Shown here in pieces: positions 1 to 8,713 of a stretch of DNA of 37,651 nucleotides. Source of the stretch: Colwellia sp. (GTDB taxonomy: Bacteria; Pseudomonadota; Gammaproteobacteria; Enterobacterales; Alteromonadaceae); the NCBI GenBank assembly GCA_016765685.1, contig JAESPR010000062.1, forward strand, positions 1-37,651, written 5' to 3'. Made by a program: the position numbers and the translations under genes. The notes beneath the pieces are model-generated. The model was not told the origin of the DNA, did no database searches, and was given only the letters and a program-made list of their open reading frames with translations. Numbering within the stretch: position 1 is the stretch's first letter; every line of letters starts with the position of its first letter.

Positions 1-568
1 TAGCACCTTGCGAGCCTTGCTCACCGTAAGCTAAGTTATAAGGAATAGTTAATTTCCACTTGCTGCCTTCTGTCATTAACTGCAAGGCTTCTGTCCAACC
101 GGCAATAACACCGCCTACGGGGAATTCTGCCGGTTGACCACGATCAACTGAGCTATCAAATACTTCACCATTAGCAAAGGTGCCATGGTAATGAACACTT
201 ACCGTGCTATCAGCTGTTGGTTTTTCACCTTCACCCGTGGTAATTACTTCATATTGTAAACCTGATTCGGTAACACTGACTTCATCACGTTTAGCATTTT
301 CAACTAAAAAAGCTTCGCCTTCAGCCGATTTTTCTTTGGCTACTGCTTGTTCTTCTTCTTGAAGCTTTTTAGATACAACAGAGAAAGCTGCATTTAAATC
401 TTCATCTGATACTTGGCTAGCCGTGCCCGCTAGCGCGTCAGCAATACCTGCTTGAATAGCAGCTATTTCAAACGACTTAAAAGGATTATTAACGAGTTGA
501 TCGCCTAATTGACGACCTACACCATAACTAACACGTTGTTCTGTTGTATCGAATTTACTTGCTGACAT
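1..568 (-). CDS. fklB: FKBP-type peptidyl-prolyl cis-trans isomerase, FklB/FkpA-like (3' end missing)
   Basis: Partial gene: it starts with ATG at 568 and runs off the left edge, so the C-terminus is missing. The 189 visible residues have the family layout. An N-terminal helical dimerisation region starts MSASKFDTTEQRVSYGVGRQ, a charged linker rich in Glu, Lys and Ala follows, and then the FKBP domain begins. In that domain VHYHGTFANGEVFDSS, GGVIAGWTEALQLM and the start of the IPYNLAYG segment are readable; these line the prolyl-isomerase/FK506 pocket. There is no signal peptide, which favours a cytoplasmic FklB (FKBP22) type over periplasmic FkpA. FKBP22-like proteins catalyse prolyl isomerisation and act as folding helpers, including in cold-adapted marine bacteria. 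Upstream, 569-745 holds no gene. Family assignment is firm; the exact paralogue is less so. Confidence 0.9.
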   Translation of the reverse strand, partial: MSASKFDTTEQRVSYGVGRQLGDQLVNNPFKSFEIAAIQAGIADALAGTASQVSDEDLNAAFSVVSKKLQEEEQAVAKEKSAEGEAFLVENAKRDEVSVTESGLQYEVITTGEGEKPTADSTVSVHYHGTFANGEVFDSSVDRGQPAEFPVGGVIAGWTEALQLMTEGSKWKLTIPYNLAYGEQGSQGA

Positions 569-745
569 ATTTTTCACTTTCTTTGGTTAAATGAATAGGA
601 TTGAATGGAAATGAACAAGAGTTCAAAAATTGGCGAGAGTTTACCACAAACCATATCGAGTATGTAGTAACGTGGTATGGCAATTTGTTATTTGTTATTT
701 TTTATTACCCATCTTACTTTTTAACAAATAACCATGATTTAGCTT

Positions 746-1390
746 TTAGTCAATCAAGGTGGTAACGCCCTTACTAACGCCATAAATATCTTGAAGATTA
801 AAGCCCAAGGTTACGTGAAAATCTTTCGCTGATAATAAAAAACGTTGACGAATTAATTGTGCATCTCCACTTTGGGCGACCACAAAGAAAGTTTTTTTAT
901 GCTCTAATGCCACTTTACCTAAACCGAGTAAAGTTACCTTGAGTTGACTTGAAAAGTTATTATTAAACTCAGGTGCGAGTAACTTTTCAACTAATGTTTT
1001 ATCGGCTAATTGATATTCTCGAGGGCTAAGCAAGGTCATATGAAATAACTGATGATCACGTGCTGCCTGCAAAGCACGATATTGTTGAAAATCATTACCT
1101 AACAATTGTTCTAATTGAATCAAATAGGATGATAATTCAGCGCGACTAACCAGTGCAGCTAAATACACTTGCCCTTGGTTATCGGTTAGTTTAGCTACTT
1201 TTAAACGCACCGTTTTATGCAATGGCTTGGTTTGTGGTTGATATTGCTGAGTATCAAGTGATTGCAGCACTCTTATTTGCTTGTCGGTAAGTTTAACCTT
1301 GTTACTGTTGGCGTTACTAGCACTATTAACTACCGGACTTACCTGAATAAAAGCGAAAAACAAAATCAAAAGTACATGGCGAATAATCAT
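746..1390 (-). CDS. Exported protein with two HxT motifs, 2H phosphoesterase-like
   Basis: A 214-residue protein with a hydrophobic N-terminus (MIIRHVLLILFFAFIQVSPV) followed by an S/N-rich stretch, which looks like a signal peptide or a single anchor. Two short motifs stand out: H117-M-T119 in LFHMTLLSP and H202-V-T204 in DFHVTLGF, about 85 residues apart and each with hydrophobic neighbours. Paired HxT/S motifs at this spacing define the 2H phosphoesterase superfamily (cyclic phosphodiesterases and RNA ligase-like proteins), where the two histidines act together on a phosphodiester. The ending FNLQDIYGVSKG resembles the 2H domain described from Swiss-Army-Knife RNA-repair proteins, but that match is from memory. 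The substrate is unknown, and a periplasmic location would be unusual. The gene stands alone, with 170 bp to the gene upstream. The 2H call is an inference from motifs. Confidence 0.55.
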   Translation of the reverse strand: MIIRHVLLILFFAFIQVSPVVNSASNANSNKVKLTDKQIRVLQSLDTQQYQPQTKPLHKTVRLKVAKLTDNQGQVYLAALVSRAELSSYLIQLEQLLGNDFQQYRALQAARDHQLFHMTLLSPREYQLADKTLVEKLLAPEFNNNFSSQLKVTLLGLGKVALEHKKTFFVVAQSGDAQLIRQRFLLSAKDFHVTLGFNLQDIYGVSKGVTTLID

Positions 1391-1560
1391 AAAAGGTCTC
1401 TAAAAGATAATATTTCTAAAAATTAATAGTTATGTTCATGTTTTATTAAAAATGTTTTGCTAACAAAGCCACTAAATCATCTTCGGTTAATACCAGTACC
1501 CCTAAATTTGGGCTTTGACTGCATAAGCACGAAACCTAAAATAGTTCGATTAAATGTAGT

Positions 1561-2289
1561 TTACTGTGTTTGTTTACCTTGATATAGATAATCTGAAAAG
1601 GTATCTAGGGAAGTTTCGTTTATTTCAGTGAAATAAGCAAAGCTACCTTTCATTTTCATTTCATTTTTCTTGGCTAATATTGACCCATTTATATGGACAA
1701 AAGTAAACGTTATGGCTAAGTCGGTAATATTGGCAGTAAACATCGGGGAAAACTCGGTGTTGTTCCAGATCAGTATTTTTTCAATAAATTCATGCTCTTT
1801 TTGATAGATTAACTTTCCTTGCAGTTTACCAATCGAATCTTTCCCCAGTTTCTTCAAATAAACGTTAAATGCCATTACAATATGTTTCTCGTCTGTAGAT
1901 ACTAACGACAGGCTTTCTTGATTAATCAGCTTACGTAAAGCTAATTGTATATTATTTCCTTGTTTTGTTGTGCTGCTTTGCTTTTGTTTCTTTTTAGCAA
2001 AATTTTTAATTTGTTTTTTTGTCGGTAATTGGCCATTAATTTGTTTAAGCAGCCATCGTTCACTTGCTTGTGGTGAATGTTGTTCAATACTGCTTGATAT
2101 ATCACCTTCCTCGTTTTCATAACGGGTAATTTTATAAGACCAAAGCATTCTATCTGTCTGTTCAAATTTTATAATAGCGCGATTTGTTTTTTCCTTGAGC
2201 AATGCTAATTCCGATGTAATATTTTCTGTTGCTATGACGTTAAAAACTGTCCCAAAACAGAGCAGTAATAAGCAATACTTCTTCATCAT
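1561..2289 (-). CDS. Exported protein of unknown function
   Basis: A 242-residue protein that I do not recognise. The N-terminus MMKKYCLLLLCFGTVFNVIA is a clear Sec signal peptide, probably cleaved before TENITSE; the Cys residues do not form a good lipobox. The mature part begins with a helical stretch, then a motif with W, Y and an acidic patch (RMLWSYKITRYENEEGD). A W-L-L-K-Q-I-N-G-Q-L-P segment and a strongly basic run (KKKQKQSSTTKQ) follow, and the second half looks beta-rich. The W..Y...G..P layout resembles periplasmic proteins that bind lipid or act as LolA-like folds, but no catalytic motif is visible. It lies 296 bp downstream of the histidine kinase and points the same way, so a functional link is possible but not shown. 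Confidence 0.6.
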   Translation of the reverse strand: MMKKYCLLLLCFGTVFNVIATENITSELALLKEKTNRAIIKFEQTDRMLWSYKITRYENEEGDISSSIEQHSPQASERWLLKQINGQLPTKKQIKNFAKKKQKQSSTTKQGNNIQLALRKLINQESLSLVSTDEKHIVMAFNVYLKKLGKDSIGKLQGKLIYQKEHEFIEKILIWNNTEFSPMFTANITDLAITFTFVHINGSILAKKNEMKMKGSFAYFTEINETSLDTFSDYLYQGKQTQ

Positions 2290-2585
2290 ATTTTTTGCCT
2301 TTTTGAATGTTAATATTAGAATTAAAATGAAACTGTACTCGTCTTTGTGTGAAATTAATGTGAAAGCTCGTTGCTGGCTGGTATCAAACTTACCGTAATG
2401 TAGGCTGAGTTTTTCTTGGGAGCTGCTGTTAGTAAACAGACCAAAACATTAATTCTCCGAGTAACCTGTTATTTCTTTCGATACAATCGTAAAGAGTTTT
2501 TATTGCTCTCTGACTCGATAAATCAAATAGATTCCAGCCAGGAAGCTAATAGACAACTACTTTTAAAGACTAATTAATTAAGCGA

Positions 2586-3899
2586 TTATTCAAAAGTGAT
2601 AGAAATTTTGGTTCCTTGCTCACTTGAAAGCACTAGTAACCAATGTTGGTGTTCACATAATCGTTTTACAATTGATAAGCCAAAGCCATAACCAGTACTT
2701 TGGCTACCTTTTACTGCGGGTTCGGTTATTTTATCTGAAATGCTGGGTTCAATACCTGGGCCTGTGTCAGCAATAATCAGTGTTTTATTTCGTATTTCAA
2801 TGGTTACCCTGCCTGCTTGGGTGTATTGAAATGCATTGCCGATTAAATTATCTAATAATACCGTTAACATACCTGACTGTGCGTATATCTCTACATCACA
2901 GTTGTCGTTTACTGTCACTTGTATCGGTTTGTTATTGATAAGGTGATTCTGGTCAATAATAGACTGTTCAATTAATGGCAGTATTTTTATGTGCTTTTTG
3001 TCTGCTTCGGTATGTTCTTCCCTTGCGAGGGTTAGCAGTGTGGTAACAGTTTGCTCCATTTGCGTACTCGCTTGGGATATACGGTTGATAATAGGATTAT
3101 TTCCATCAGCGGAGTGTTGATTACGATACACCTCGACGGCATTTTTAATAATGGCGACAGGGGTTCTAAGTTCATGGCTTACATCACGAGTAAAGCATTT
3201 CTCTCTGAGTAAGCTTTGGTTAATTCTGGTCATAGCGCTTTCTAAGGTTTGCGCTAAAATGCCTATTTCATTATTTGGAAATTGTTGGGCAAATTTATCT
3301 GGAATGTTTTCAGGGGCTACACCGTTAACTAAATCGGCAAGCTGTTTCAATGGCCTAGCGGTTTTTCTGCCGAGCTGCCACGCGATAATAAAGGCAAATA
3401 ATACCAGTATTAAAGCTGAAATCAGCATGAATTTTAATAAACCTTCGGTTATCGGACGAACTAATAACATTTCACTGACTTCGGCAACTAAGTAGGTGTT
3501 TTCTGTTTTTGGCAATGCTAATAAATGATAATGCCGACCGTTATCACCAGAAAACTCTTTTCTTTTTGGCTCAGCAATATAGCGTTGCTTGATATCCTCA
3601 GGTAAAGTGTTTTTTGAGAAGTATAGTTGCATATAGCTGACGCGAGGTGTTGGCCAACGGTTGTTTTGATCATAAGCCTGCTGTAAATATTGTGCTTCTA
3701 CCCTGACTTCCCGCTCAATAAACTCATCTTCAATGTTGTACATTAAGATAAAGCTAAACATGCCCCAAACCATAGATATAAACAAGGTAAACAAACAGAA
3801 TTGACTAACAATTCTTTTGCTTAAACTGTGAAACTTAATCCCCTGATTTTGTTGATGAGCTTGTGGCTGATTATTTTTATTTCGATTGTTATTTGCCAT
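2586..3899 (-). CDS. Two-component sensor histidine kinase, HAMP-HisKA-HATPase
   Basis: A 437-residue inner-membrane kinase. After a polar, Asn/Gln-rich cytoplasmic leader of about 25 residues there are two membrane segments, near residues 33-54 and 164-184. They bracket a periplasmic sensor of about 110 residues with no recognised fold. A HAMP-type linker (RKTARPLKQLADLVNG) follows. The H-box is FTRDVSHELRTP with the phosphorylated His at about 242. The ATPase domain shows an N-box (LLDNLIGNAFQYT, about 348-360), G1 (DTGPGI, about 388) and G2 (GYGFGLSI, about 403), so all the catalytic boxes are present. The start overlaps the end of the response-regulator gene by 11 bp, so the two are translationally coupled partners. 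The signal sensed is unknown. Layout is close to PhoQ/QseC-like kinases of OmpR pairs. Confidence 0.93.
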   Translation of the reverse strand: MANNNRNKNNQPQAHQQNQGIKFHSLSKRIVSQFCLFTLFISMVWGMFSFILMYNIEDEFIEREVRVEAQYLQQAYDQNNRWPTPRVSYMQLYFSKNTLPEDIKQRYIAEPKRKEFSGDNGRHYHLLALPKTENTYLVAEVSEMLLVRPITEGLLKFMLISALILVLFAFIIAWQLGRKTARPLKQLADLVNGVAPENIPDKFAQQFPNNEIGILAQTLESAMTRINQSLLREKCFTRDVSHELRTPVAIIKNAVEVYRNQHSADGNNPIINRISQASTQMEQTVTTLLTLAREEHTEADKKHIKILPLIEQSIIDQNHLINNKPIQVTVNDNCDVEIYAQSGMLTVLLDNLIGNAFQYTQAGRVTIEIRNKTLIIADTGPGIEPSISDKITEPAVKGSQSTGYGFGLSIVKRLCEHQHWLLVLSSEQGTKISITFE

Positions 3900-4599
3900 C
3901 GTTTTTGACCTCGCTTTTTACATCCAAAACGAAGCCAATACCGTGCATGGTTTTTATCATCGGATAATCAAAAGGCTTATCTAACATATTGCGTAATTGA
4001 TATATATGAGATCTAAGCGCATCTGATTCCGTTGGCTCATCTCCCCATAGTTTTTGGGCTAACTTCGAGCGACTAACTACTTGTGGATATGCTTGAGCTA
4101 AAATAATGAGAATACGGTAACCCATACTATGTAACTCAAGGGTTTTTCCAGCACGTGTTACTTGTTGTCTTTTTCTATCAATGATTAGCTGATCAAAGGT
4201 TAAGGTATTATTAGTTTGTAATAAATGTCGCCTTGATAAAGCAAAGCAGCGAACTTCCAGCTCGGCTAAAGAAAAAGGTTTGGTTAAATAATCATCTGCA
4301 CCTGTGGTAAAACCCGAAATTTTATCCTCTATGCTGTCTCTTGCGGTTAGCATGATAATTGGCACGTGATGGCTGGCTTGTTCACGTAACTGTTTGCAAA
4401 CCTCAAGCCCATCCATTCCCGGTAAATTCAAATCGAGCATGACTAAATCATAATGATTAGTTAACGCCAGCGCCAACCCTTGCTCACCTTGGCTAGCAAA
4501 ATCTAATACGTGGCCTTTATCTTCCATGTAGTCAGCAATGTTTTGGGCGATACTTTGCTGATCTTCAATGACTAGAATATATAAAGATTGATTATTCAT
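3889..4599 (-). CDS. OmpR/PhoB-family response regulator
   Basis: A 236-residue DNA-binding regulator. The receiver domain (about 1-120) has the acidic pair E12/D13 (VIEDQ), the phospho-acceptor D56 in LVMLDLNLPGMDG, the switch Thr in IIMLTARDS and the Lys of DYLTKPFSLAE. The C-terminal winged helix (about 140-225) has the recognition-helix region TESDALRSHIYQLRNMLDKP and the wing ending in IKTMHGIGFVLD, which is typical of the OmpR subfamily. It is the first gene of a two-gene operon with the overlapping kinase downstream. A strong hairpin at 4620-4659 separates it from the DJ-1 family gene, so it probably has its own promoter close to or within that hairpin region. The target genes cannot be read from the sequence. 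Confidence 0.95.
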   Translation of the reverse strand: MNNQSLYILVIEDQQSIAQNIADYMEDKGHVLDFASQGEQGLALALTNHYDLVMLDLNLPGMDGLEVCKQLREQASHHVPIIMLTARDSIEDKISGFTTGADDYLTKPFSLAELEVRCFALSRRHLLQTNNTLTFDQLIIDRKRQQVTRAGKTLELHSMGYRILIILAQAYPQVVSRSKLAQKLWGDEPTESDALRSHIYQLRNMLDKPFDYPMIKTMHGIGFVLDVKSEVKNDGK

Positions 4600-4611
4600 A
4601 CCATTTCTCGA

Positions 4612-4659
4612 ATTAAAATGCCCTTAACGCTTGCTTTGCATAAAGCTATCGTTAAGGGC
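4612..4659 (-). terminator. Probable intrinsic terminator of the DJ-1 family gene
   Basis: On the minus strand, 32 bp past the stop of the 4691-5842 gene, a perfect 10-bp stem (GCCCTTAACG at 4650-4659 read in reverse, closing at 4620-4629) encloses a second smaller stem GCTTT/AAAGC. The stem is followed by ATTTTAATT, a modest U-rich tail. It lies just ahead of the response-regulator start at 4599, so it could also act as an attenuator or leader hairpin for that gene. The tail is weaker than in ideal terminators. Confidence 0.6.
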
Positions 4660-4690
4660 TGATTATATACCCTTAAGTGGAATGGGTATT

Positions 4691-5842
4691 TTACAACGTT
4701 TTTAACATGTCTTGCGCAGGTTTGAAATCAGGTTTTGCAGTAATTAACTGATTCAAGGTGGCTTTTGCATTAGCTATTTGTCCTAATTTTGCTTGAGTTT
4801 TTGCTATTGTCATATCGATTTTCGGGTTGTTAATCGCTTTTTGTGCCGCCATCATTAAGGCTAGTGCTTGCTCAAAATCCAGTGTTGTCTCTGCTACTTT
4901 TAGAAAATAGAAGCCGTACATGCCAACTAAAGGTAGTTGGTATTGCTCTTGGTTTTTTACCAGTGTTTCAAGTGCTGATTTGTCACCCGCTATAAACTTG
5001 GCTATTACAGCCATAGTTCTATCTTCTAATTCCACCTCTACTTTAACAGGGATTAGGCCTAAACTTTGAACTAAAGCTGTCGCAACACCGACTGTTGAGG
5101 TGGGATTTTGACCCGTGATTAAACGCCCATCAATGGCAACATGACTTAACATGATTTCGCTTGATTGAAAATGAGCGCCGCGTTGCGTCAGTTTATCTTC
5201 GAGCATGAACTCAAAATCGTTTATCCACTTTTTACCAAACAATCTTTCTTCTTGATTAGTAAAACCGTTTATCGCTTTATTGGCAATCAAATAACTACCA
5301 TTTTTTAGTTTTACATTAACTAATGCCGCTGGGCCATGACAAACGGCAGCGATACTGCCTTGTTGTTGATATATATCGGCAATAACATGTTGTAAGGCGG
5401 TATCGTTAGGTAAATCAAACATGGCACCTTTACCACCAACAATAAAAACTGCATCATAAGCTTTAGCATCTATTGAGTTTGTCGCGAGGGTATTATTCAG
5501 TTTTGCCATAATCGCCGTATCGGCCAATACAACAGCATTATAAGGTTTGTTAGGATTGTATTTATCCGCTTCTACCTCACCACCTTTAGGGCTAGCAACG
5601 TCAACGGTGATACCGTTTGCTTTAAAGACTGAATAGGCTTTTGAAAACTCATCAAATTCATAACCAGGCTTTTTTTCACCTTGACCATTGCCACTGACTA
5701 CCATTAACACTTTTTTGCTACTTTTAATTGTATTAGCTTCGGCCTGTACTGGTAATGTCGTTACTATTAACGTTGCGCATAGCGTGATTAATACTAATAT
5801 GTGTTGTTTTAAAGTTTCTTTTACAGTATTCATCTGTTTCAT
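4691..5842 (-). CDS. Exported DJ-1/PfpI (Hsp31-like) protein with C-terminal helical tail
   Basis: A 383-residue protein. A signal peptide (about residues 1-36, ending LPVQAEA) sends it to the periplasm. The DJ-1/PfpI domain (about 44-255) has the nucleophile elbow AAVCHGPAAL with C168 and H169, and an acidic residue E62 in GYEFDEFSKAY. It also has the Hsp31-type KAINGFTNQEE and GQNPTSTVGVA segments. Such proteins act as glutathione-independent glyoxalases or deglycases and as chaperones; which of these applies here is not visible. The last 120 or so residues (LEDRTMAVIAKFIAGDKS to the end) are helical, with a TPR-like ending (AKTQAKLGQIANAKATLNQLITAKPDFKPAQDML), an addition not usual in the family. 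A ribosome site AGGAGAG lies 6-7 bases before ATG 5842. It is a single-gene unit by its own terminator. Confidence 0.88.
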   Translation of the reverse strand: MKQMNTVKETLKQHILVLITLCATLIVTTLPVQAEANTIKSSKKVLMVVSGNGQGEKKPGYEFDEFSKAYSVFKANGITVDVASPKGGEVEADKYNPNKPYNAVVLADTAIMAKLNNTLATNSIDAKAYDAVFIVGGKGAMFDLPNDTALQHVIADIYQQQGSIAAVCHGPAALVNVKLKNGSYLIANKAINGFTNQEERLFGKKWINDFEFMLEDKLTQRGAHFQSSEIMLSHVAIDGRLITGQNPTSTVGVATALVQSLGLIPVKVEVELEDRTMAVIAKFIAGDKSALETLVKNQEQYQLPLVGMYGFYFLKVAETTLDFEQALALMMAAQKAINNPKIDMTIAKTQAKLGQIANAKATLNQLITAKPDFKPAQDMLKTL

Positions 5843-5872
5843 TTATCTCTCTCCTAAGTCTTTATTCATTTG

Positions 5873-6145
5873 GTATAATACCAATTTGATTAAATTTCTT
5901 CCCAACTCAGAGCTATGCTCAATGTTCAATAACAAGGAAAATTTGTTTAGATCTAGTCATTCTAAATCAAATAAATTTAACGATGTTAGTGGGCATTGAG
6001 CAAGCTCCCAAAGGGCGAGTTTAAAAGGCTTACATGCTGCGTTATTGATTTTGATAAGGGAATAACCATTATCTTCAATCAATGCCTTGCCTCTAAGCCT
6101 TTTAATTCTCGCTGAGTGGGAAAGAACTTAATCAATTTGGTATAA
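5873..6145. repeat. MITE-like interspersed repeat with imperfect terminal inverted repeats
   Basis: About 270 bp between two oppositely facing start regions. The left end reads ATACCAATTTGATTAAATT (from 5878), then CTTCCCAACTCAG. The right end, read on the minus strand from 6144, is ATACCAAATTGATTAAGTT followed by CTTTCCCACTCAG. These pair over about 35 bp with a few mismatches and single-base indels. The interior has no convincing coding frame. The layout (short, inverted ends, no transposase) fits a non-autonomous element, and the ends look like a repeat I associate with Colwellia-type genomes, though that is from memory. No unambiguous target-site duplication can be fixed by eye. It may supply transcription signals to its neighbours. 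Confidence 0.7.
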
Positions 6146-6229
6146 GATCAGTGTGACAAAGGCAACGTGAAACAGATGTGAAATATCGTCAATTAATATT
6201 TTTTAAATTAACTCTGTCAATTAGCATCC

Positions 6230-8713
6230 TTAAACATCAGCCATTAACTGTTTCACCGAACTTTTTAAATTATGCCGACTGGCGTAAACACCTAATAAGG
6301 TTACGGCGCTCAAAATAATGGTCAATGTCATAAACAAGATTAAAAAACTGGGTTGATAAGGCAGTGAGAATTGAGATTGATAAATTAACATGCCGGTAAG
6401 GTAAGTACCTGCTATCGCCCCCGTGGCGATAATTAATGCGGTAATTAGCCATTCAATAATGTTTAGCTGCAAACAGGTGTTTTTTAAGAAACCAAAGCTC
6501 ATAATCACACTGTTCTTTTTTCTTTCTTTACCTTCAAGTGCATTGATTGAAGACAAAATAACAATAATGGCAAGTAAAACAATCATCAATGCAAAACCAC
6601 TAATGACTTTCGTGATTATTGCTAAGATAGCATCAAATTGTTGTGTTAATTTTTGCAGAGAGACCATACGTATGGTTGGATGTTCTTGCCATAATTGTCC
6701 TAGCAGGGGTAATTGTTCATCATTAAGTTCTAAACTTGCCATATGGTATTGGGGCGCGTTGATATGTTGCACAGCCGCTTGGGGCATTTGTACCCAGAAG
6801 GTAATTGAACCAGCGCCCGGTTTATAAACATGACTTGCGGTAACCGTAAAAGTATAGCTTTGTTGATGAATAATAAAAGTAAGTTTATCGCCAAGCGTCA
6901 GGCCTAAATCGGTCATCACTTCTTCTTCAATGGATACTTGTTGCCAATTTTTTGTGTCTTTTTTCCACCATTTCCCTTGAACCAAGCGATTAACAGTTGG
7001 CATAGTTTGAGTCCAATGCAGTCGAATAGACTGTGATAACGTCGCTAAACTGTCGCTGGGTTTTGTGGCAAATTTATTTAAGGCTTGGTTATTAATTTTC
7101 ACTACTTTGGCATAAAAATAAGCTTTAGATTGACGAAGATTAATTTCATTATCTTTAGACCATTGCTTGATCGCCTTCATTTGAGGCTGACTAGCTTGTG
7201 AAACCATAACATTACCATCATGGGTTCTTTGATGTGATGTCATCGTATCGCCTAAGTCTTTTAAAAACATTAAGGTAAACAATAATAAAAAGGTACTTAA
7301 GCCAATCCCCAGAATTTGAGTACTTTTACTTAACAAGCGCTGTTTCATCATAAATAACGTAAAAGGAACTAACCCTGACAGTTGTTGGGTGGCTTTTTCA
7401 CCTAAGGTTAATACCGTCCAACTAATAGCAGCTATCAGCAAGATGGTAATTAAAATGCTGCTGACTAACATCAAGGTTAATAAACCATTGTCAGAGTAGT
7501 TAACTGCCACTAAAACAAGTACAACTAGGGCAGATATTTTAACTAGCCCTAAAGAAATGCTTTTTTGATTTTGATGAAACAATTTAGCCACTGATGTTTG
7601 CCATAATGTTAACCAAACAGGGGCATGAAACACAGCAAAGAGTAATACACTGGTCGTTATTGTTTTAGCCATAAGCCAAACATTTAATTGCCAAGTTATT
7701 TCGGCAAATGTTCCAGATAACCAACTAACAACCAACCAATGAAATATGCCAGATAAAATGGCGACTACGGGTATCAGTACCAAAACATTAATGAGCCATT
7801 TGAACAGTGATAGCTGTACACCGGTCGATTTTGACGCGCCTAAACTCATGCAAATAGCAGAAAAATATTGTTCTTTTTTTAAGTGAACCTGCGCTATTTG
7901 TTCAATGGCGATAGCTGCCATAAAAAATAAAATAATAGAAGCTAAGCCTAAAAAATTTTCCGTGCGTTGCCAAAATAAAGCTAACGGATGGGCACCTAGT
8001 TTGTGGTGAATTTGTGCTGCGGGAAGTTGCTCTTGCTGCCAATCAATAAGTTGTTGAACTTGTGATTTTTCAGCAGAAATAAGGTAACGATATTGTATAA
8101 GATCGGCTGAGAAAGCCAACTTTTCCATATCAATGATGTTAACGAGTGCTCTCATCGCAACATTATGTCCTTCCATCAATCTATCAGGCTCGTGGATCAA
8201 TACCCTTGATACGATAAATGTTTGCTCGCCTAGGTTGATAGCATCACCAATTAACAAGGTTAAACTGGCTAATAGTCGACTGTCTAACCATATGTTACCG
8301 GCTATCGGTCCACCGTTGGTGGCTGTTGCGGGGCTTTGCAGTGAAGTTGAGGTGAGTAATTGACCTTGTAAGGGGTAATCATTGCCGACCGCTTTTAATT
8401 TTGCATCTTGCCACTTGCCATTAAATGTTAGCGTGGCATTAATTTGCAAGGTAGTAACTACATTGTCACTAAAATTAGCTAATGAAGTGAGTTGCTTAGT
8501 GGTTAATTTATCTTTTTGAGTTAATACCGCATCGGCGCCTAACAGGTTTTGTAAATTGCCTTGCAAATATTGTTGAATGGTATTGCTTGATAACGTTAAG
8601 GTGACAATGAAAGTCATTAAAATAGCTTGCACCCAGCGCAGCAGCTTTTGATGAGGCTGACTGTATTCTTGTTGGAAGTAGTGCCAAGCCAATTGCAGGT
8701 GATGCTTTAACAT
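6230..8713 (-). CDS. ybbP: ABC transporter permease, YbbP-like (two FtsX domains)
   Basis: An 827-residue inner-membrane protein. One membrane segment lies near residue 30, followed by a large periplasmic part with a MacB_PCD-like fold (about 55-245). Then come an FtsX-type four-helix block (about 250-365), two more membrane segments, a second transition and periplasmic region (about 470-690), and a C-terminal FtsX block that starts at VISGFALMIVLLAIIVILSSINALEGKERKKNS. This duplicated layout with about ten membrane spans is that of YbbP. YbbAP-type transporters are thought to extract hydrophobic molecules from the inner membrane; the substrate here is unknown. The start overlaps the stop of the ATPase gene by a few bases, so the two are coupled. 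E. coli YbbP is of similar length (about 800 residues). Confidence 0.88.
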   Translation of the reverse strand: MLKHHLQLAWHYFQQEYSQPHQKLLRWVQAILMTFIVTLTLSSNTIQQYLQGNLQNLLGADAVLTQKDKLTTKQLTSLANFSDNVVTTLQINATLTFNGKWQDAKLKAVGNDYPLQGQLLTSTSLQSPATATNGGPIAGNIWLDSRLLASLTLLIGDAINLGEQTFIVSRVLIHEPDRLMEGHNVAMRALVNIIDMEKLAFSADLIQYRYLISAEKSQVQQLIDWQQEQLPAAQIHHKLGAHPLALFWQRTENFLGLASIILFFMAAIAIEQIAQVHLKKEQYFSAICMSLGASKSTGVQLSLFKWLINVLVLIPVVAILSGIFHWLVVSWLSGTFAEITWQLNVWLMAKTITTSVLLFAVFHAPVWLTLWQTSVAKLFHQNQKSISLGLVKISALVVLVLVAVNYSDNGLLTLMLVSSILITILLIAAISWTVLTLGEKATQQLSGLVPFTLFMMKQRLLSKSTQILGIGLSTFLLLFTLMFLKDLGDTMTSHQRTHDGNVMVSQASQPQMKAIKQWSKDNEINLRQSKAYFYAKVVKINNQALNKFATKPSDSLATLSQSIRLHWTQTMPTVNRLVQGKWWKKDTKNWQQVSIEEEVMTDLGLTLGDKLTFIIHQQSYTFTVTASHVYKPGAGSITFWVQMPQAAVQHINAPQYHMASLELNDEQLPLLGQLWQEHPTIRMVSLQKLTQQFDAILAIITKVISGFALMIVLLAIIVILSSINALEGKERKKNSVIMSFGFLKNTCLQLNIIEWLITALIIATGAIAGTYLTGMLIYQSQFSLPYQPSFLILFMTLTIILSAVTLLGVYASRHNLKSSVKQLMADV

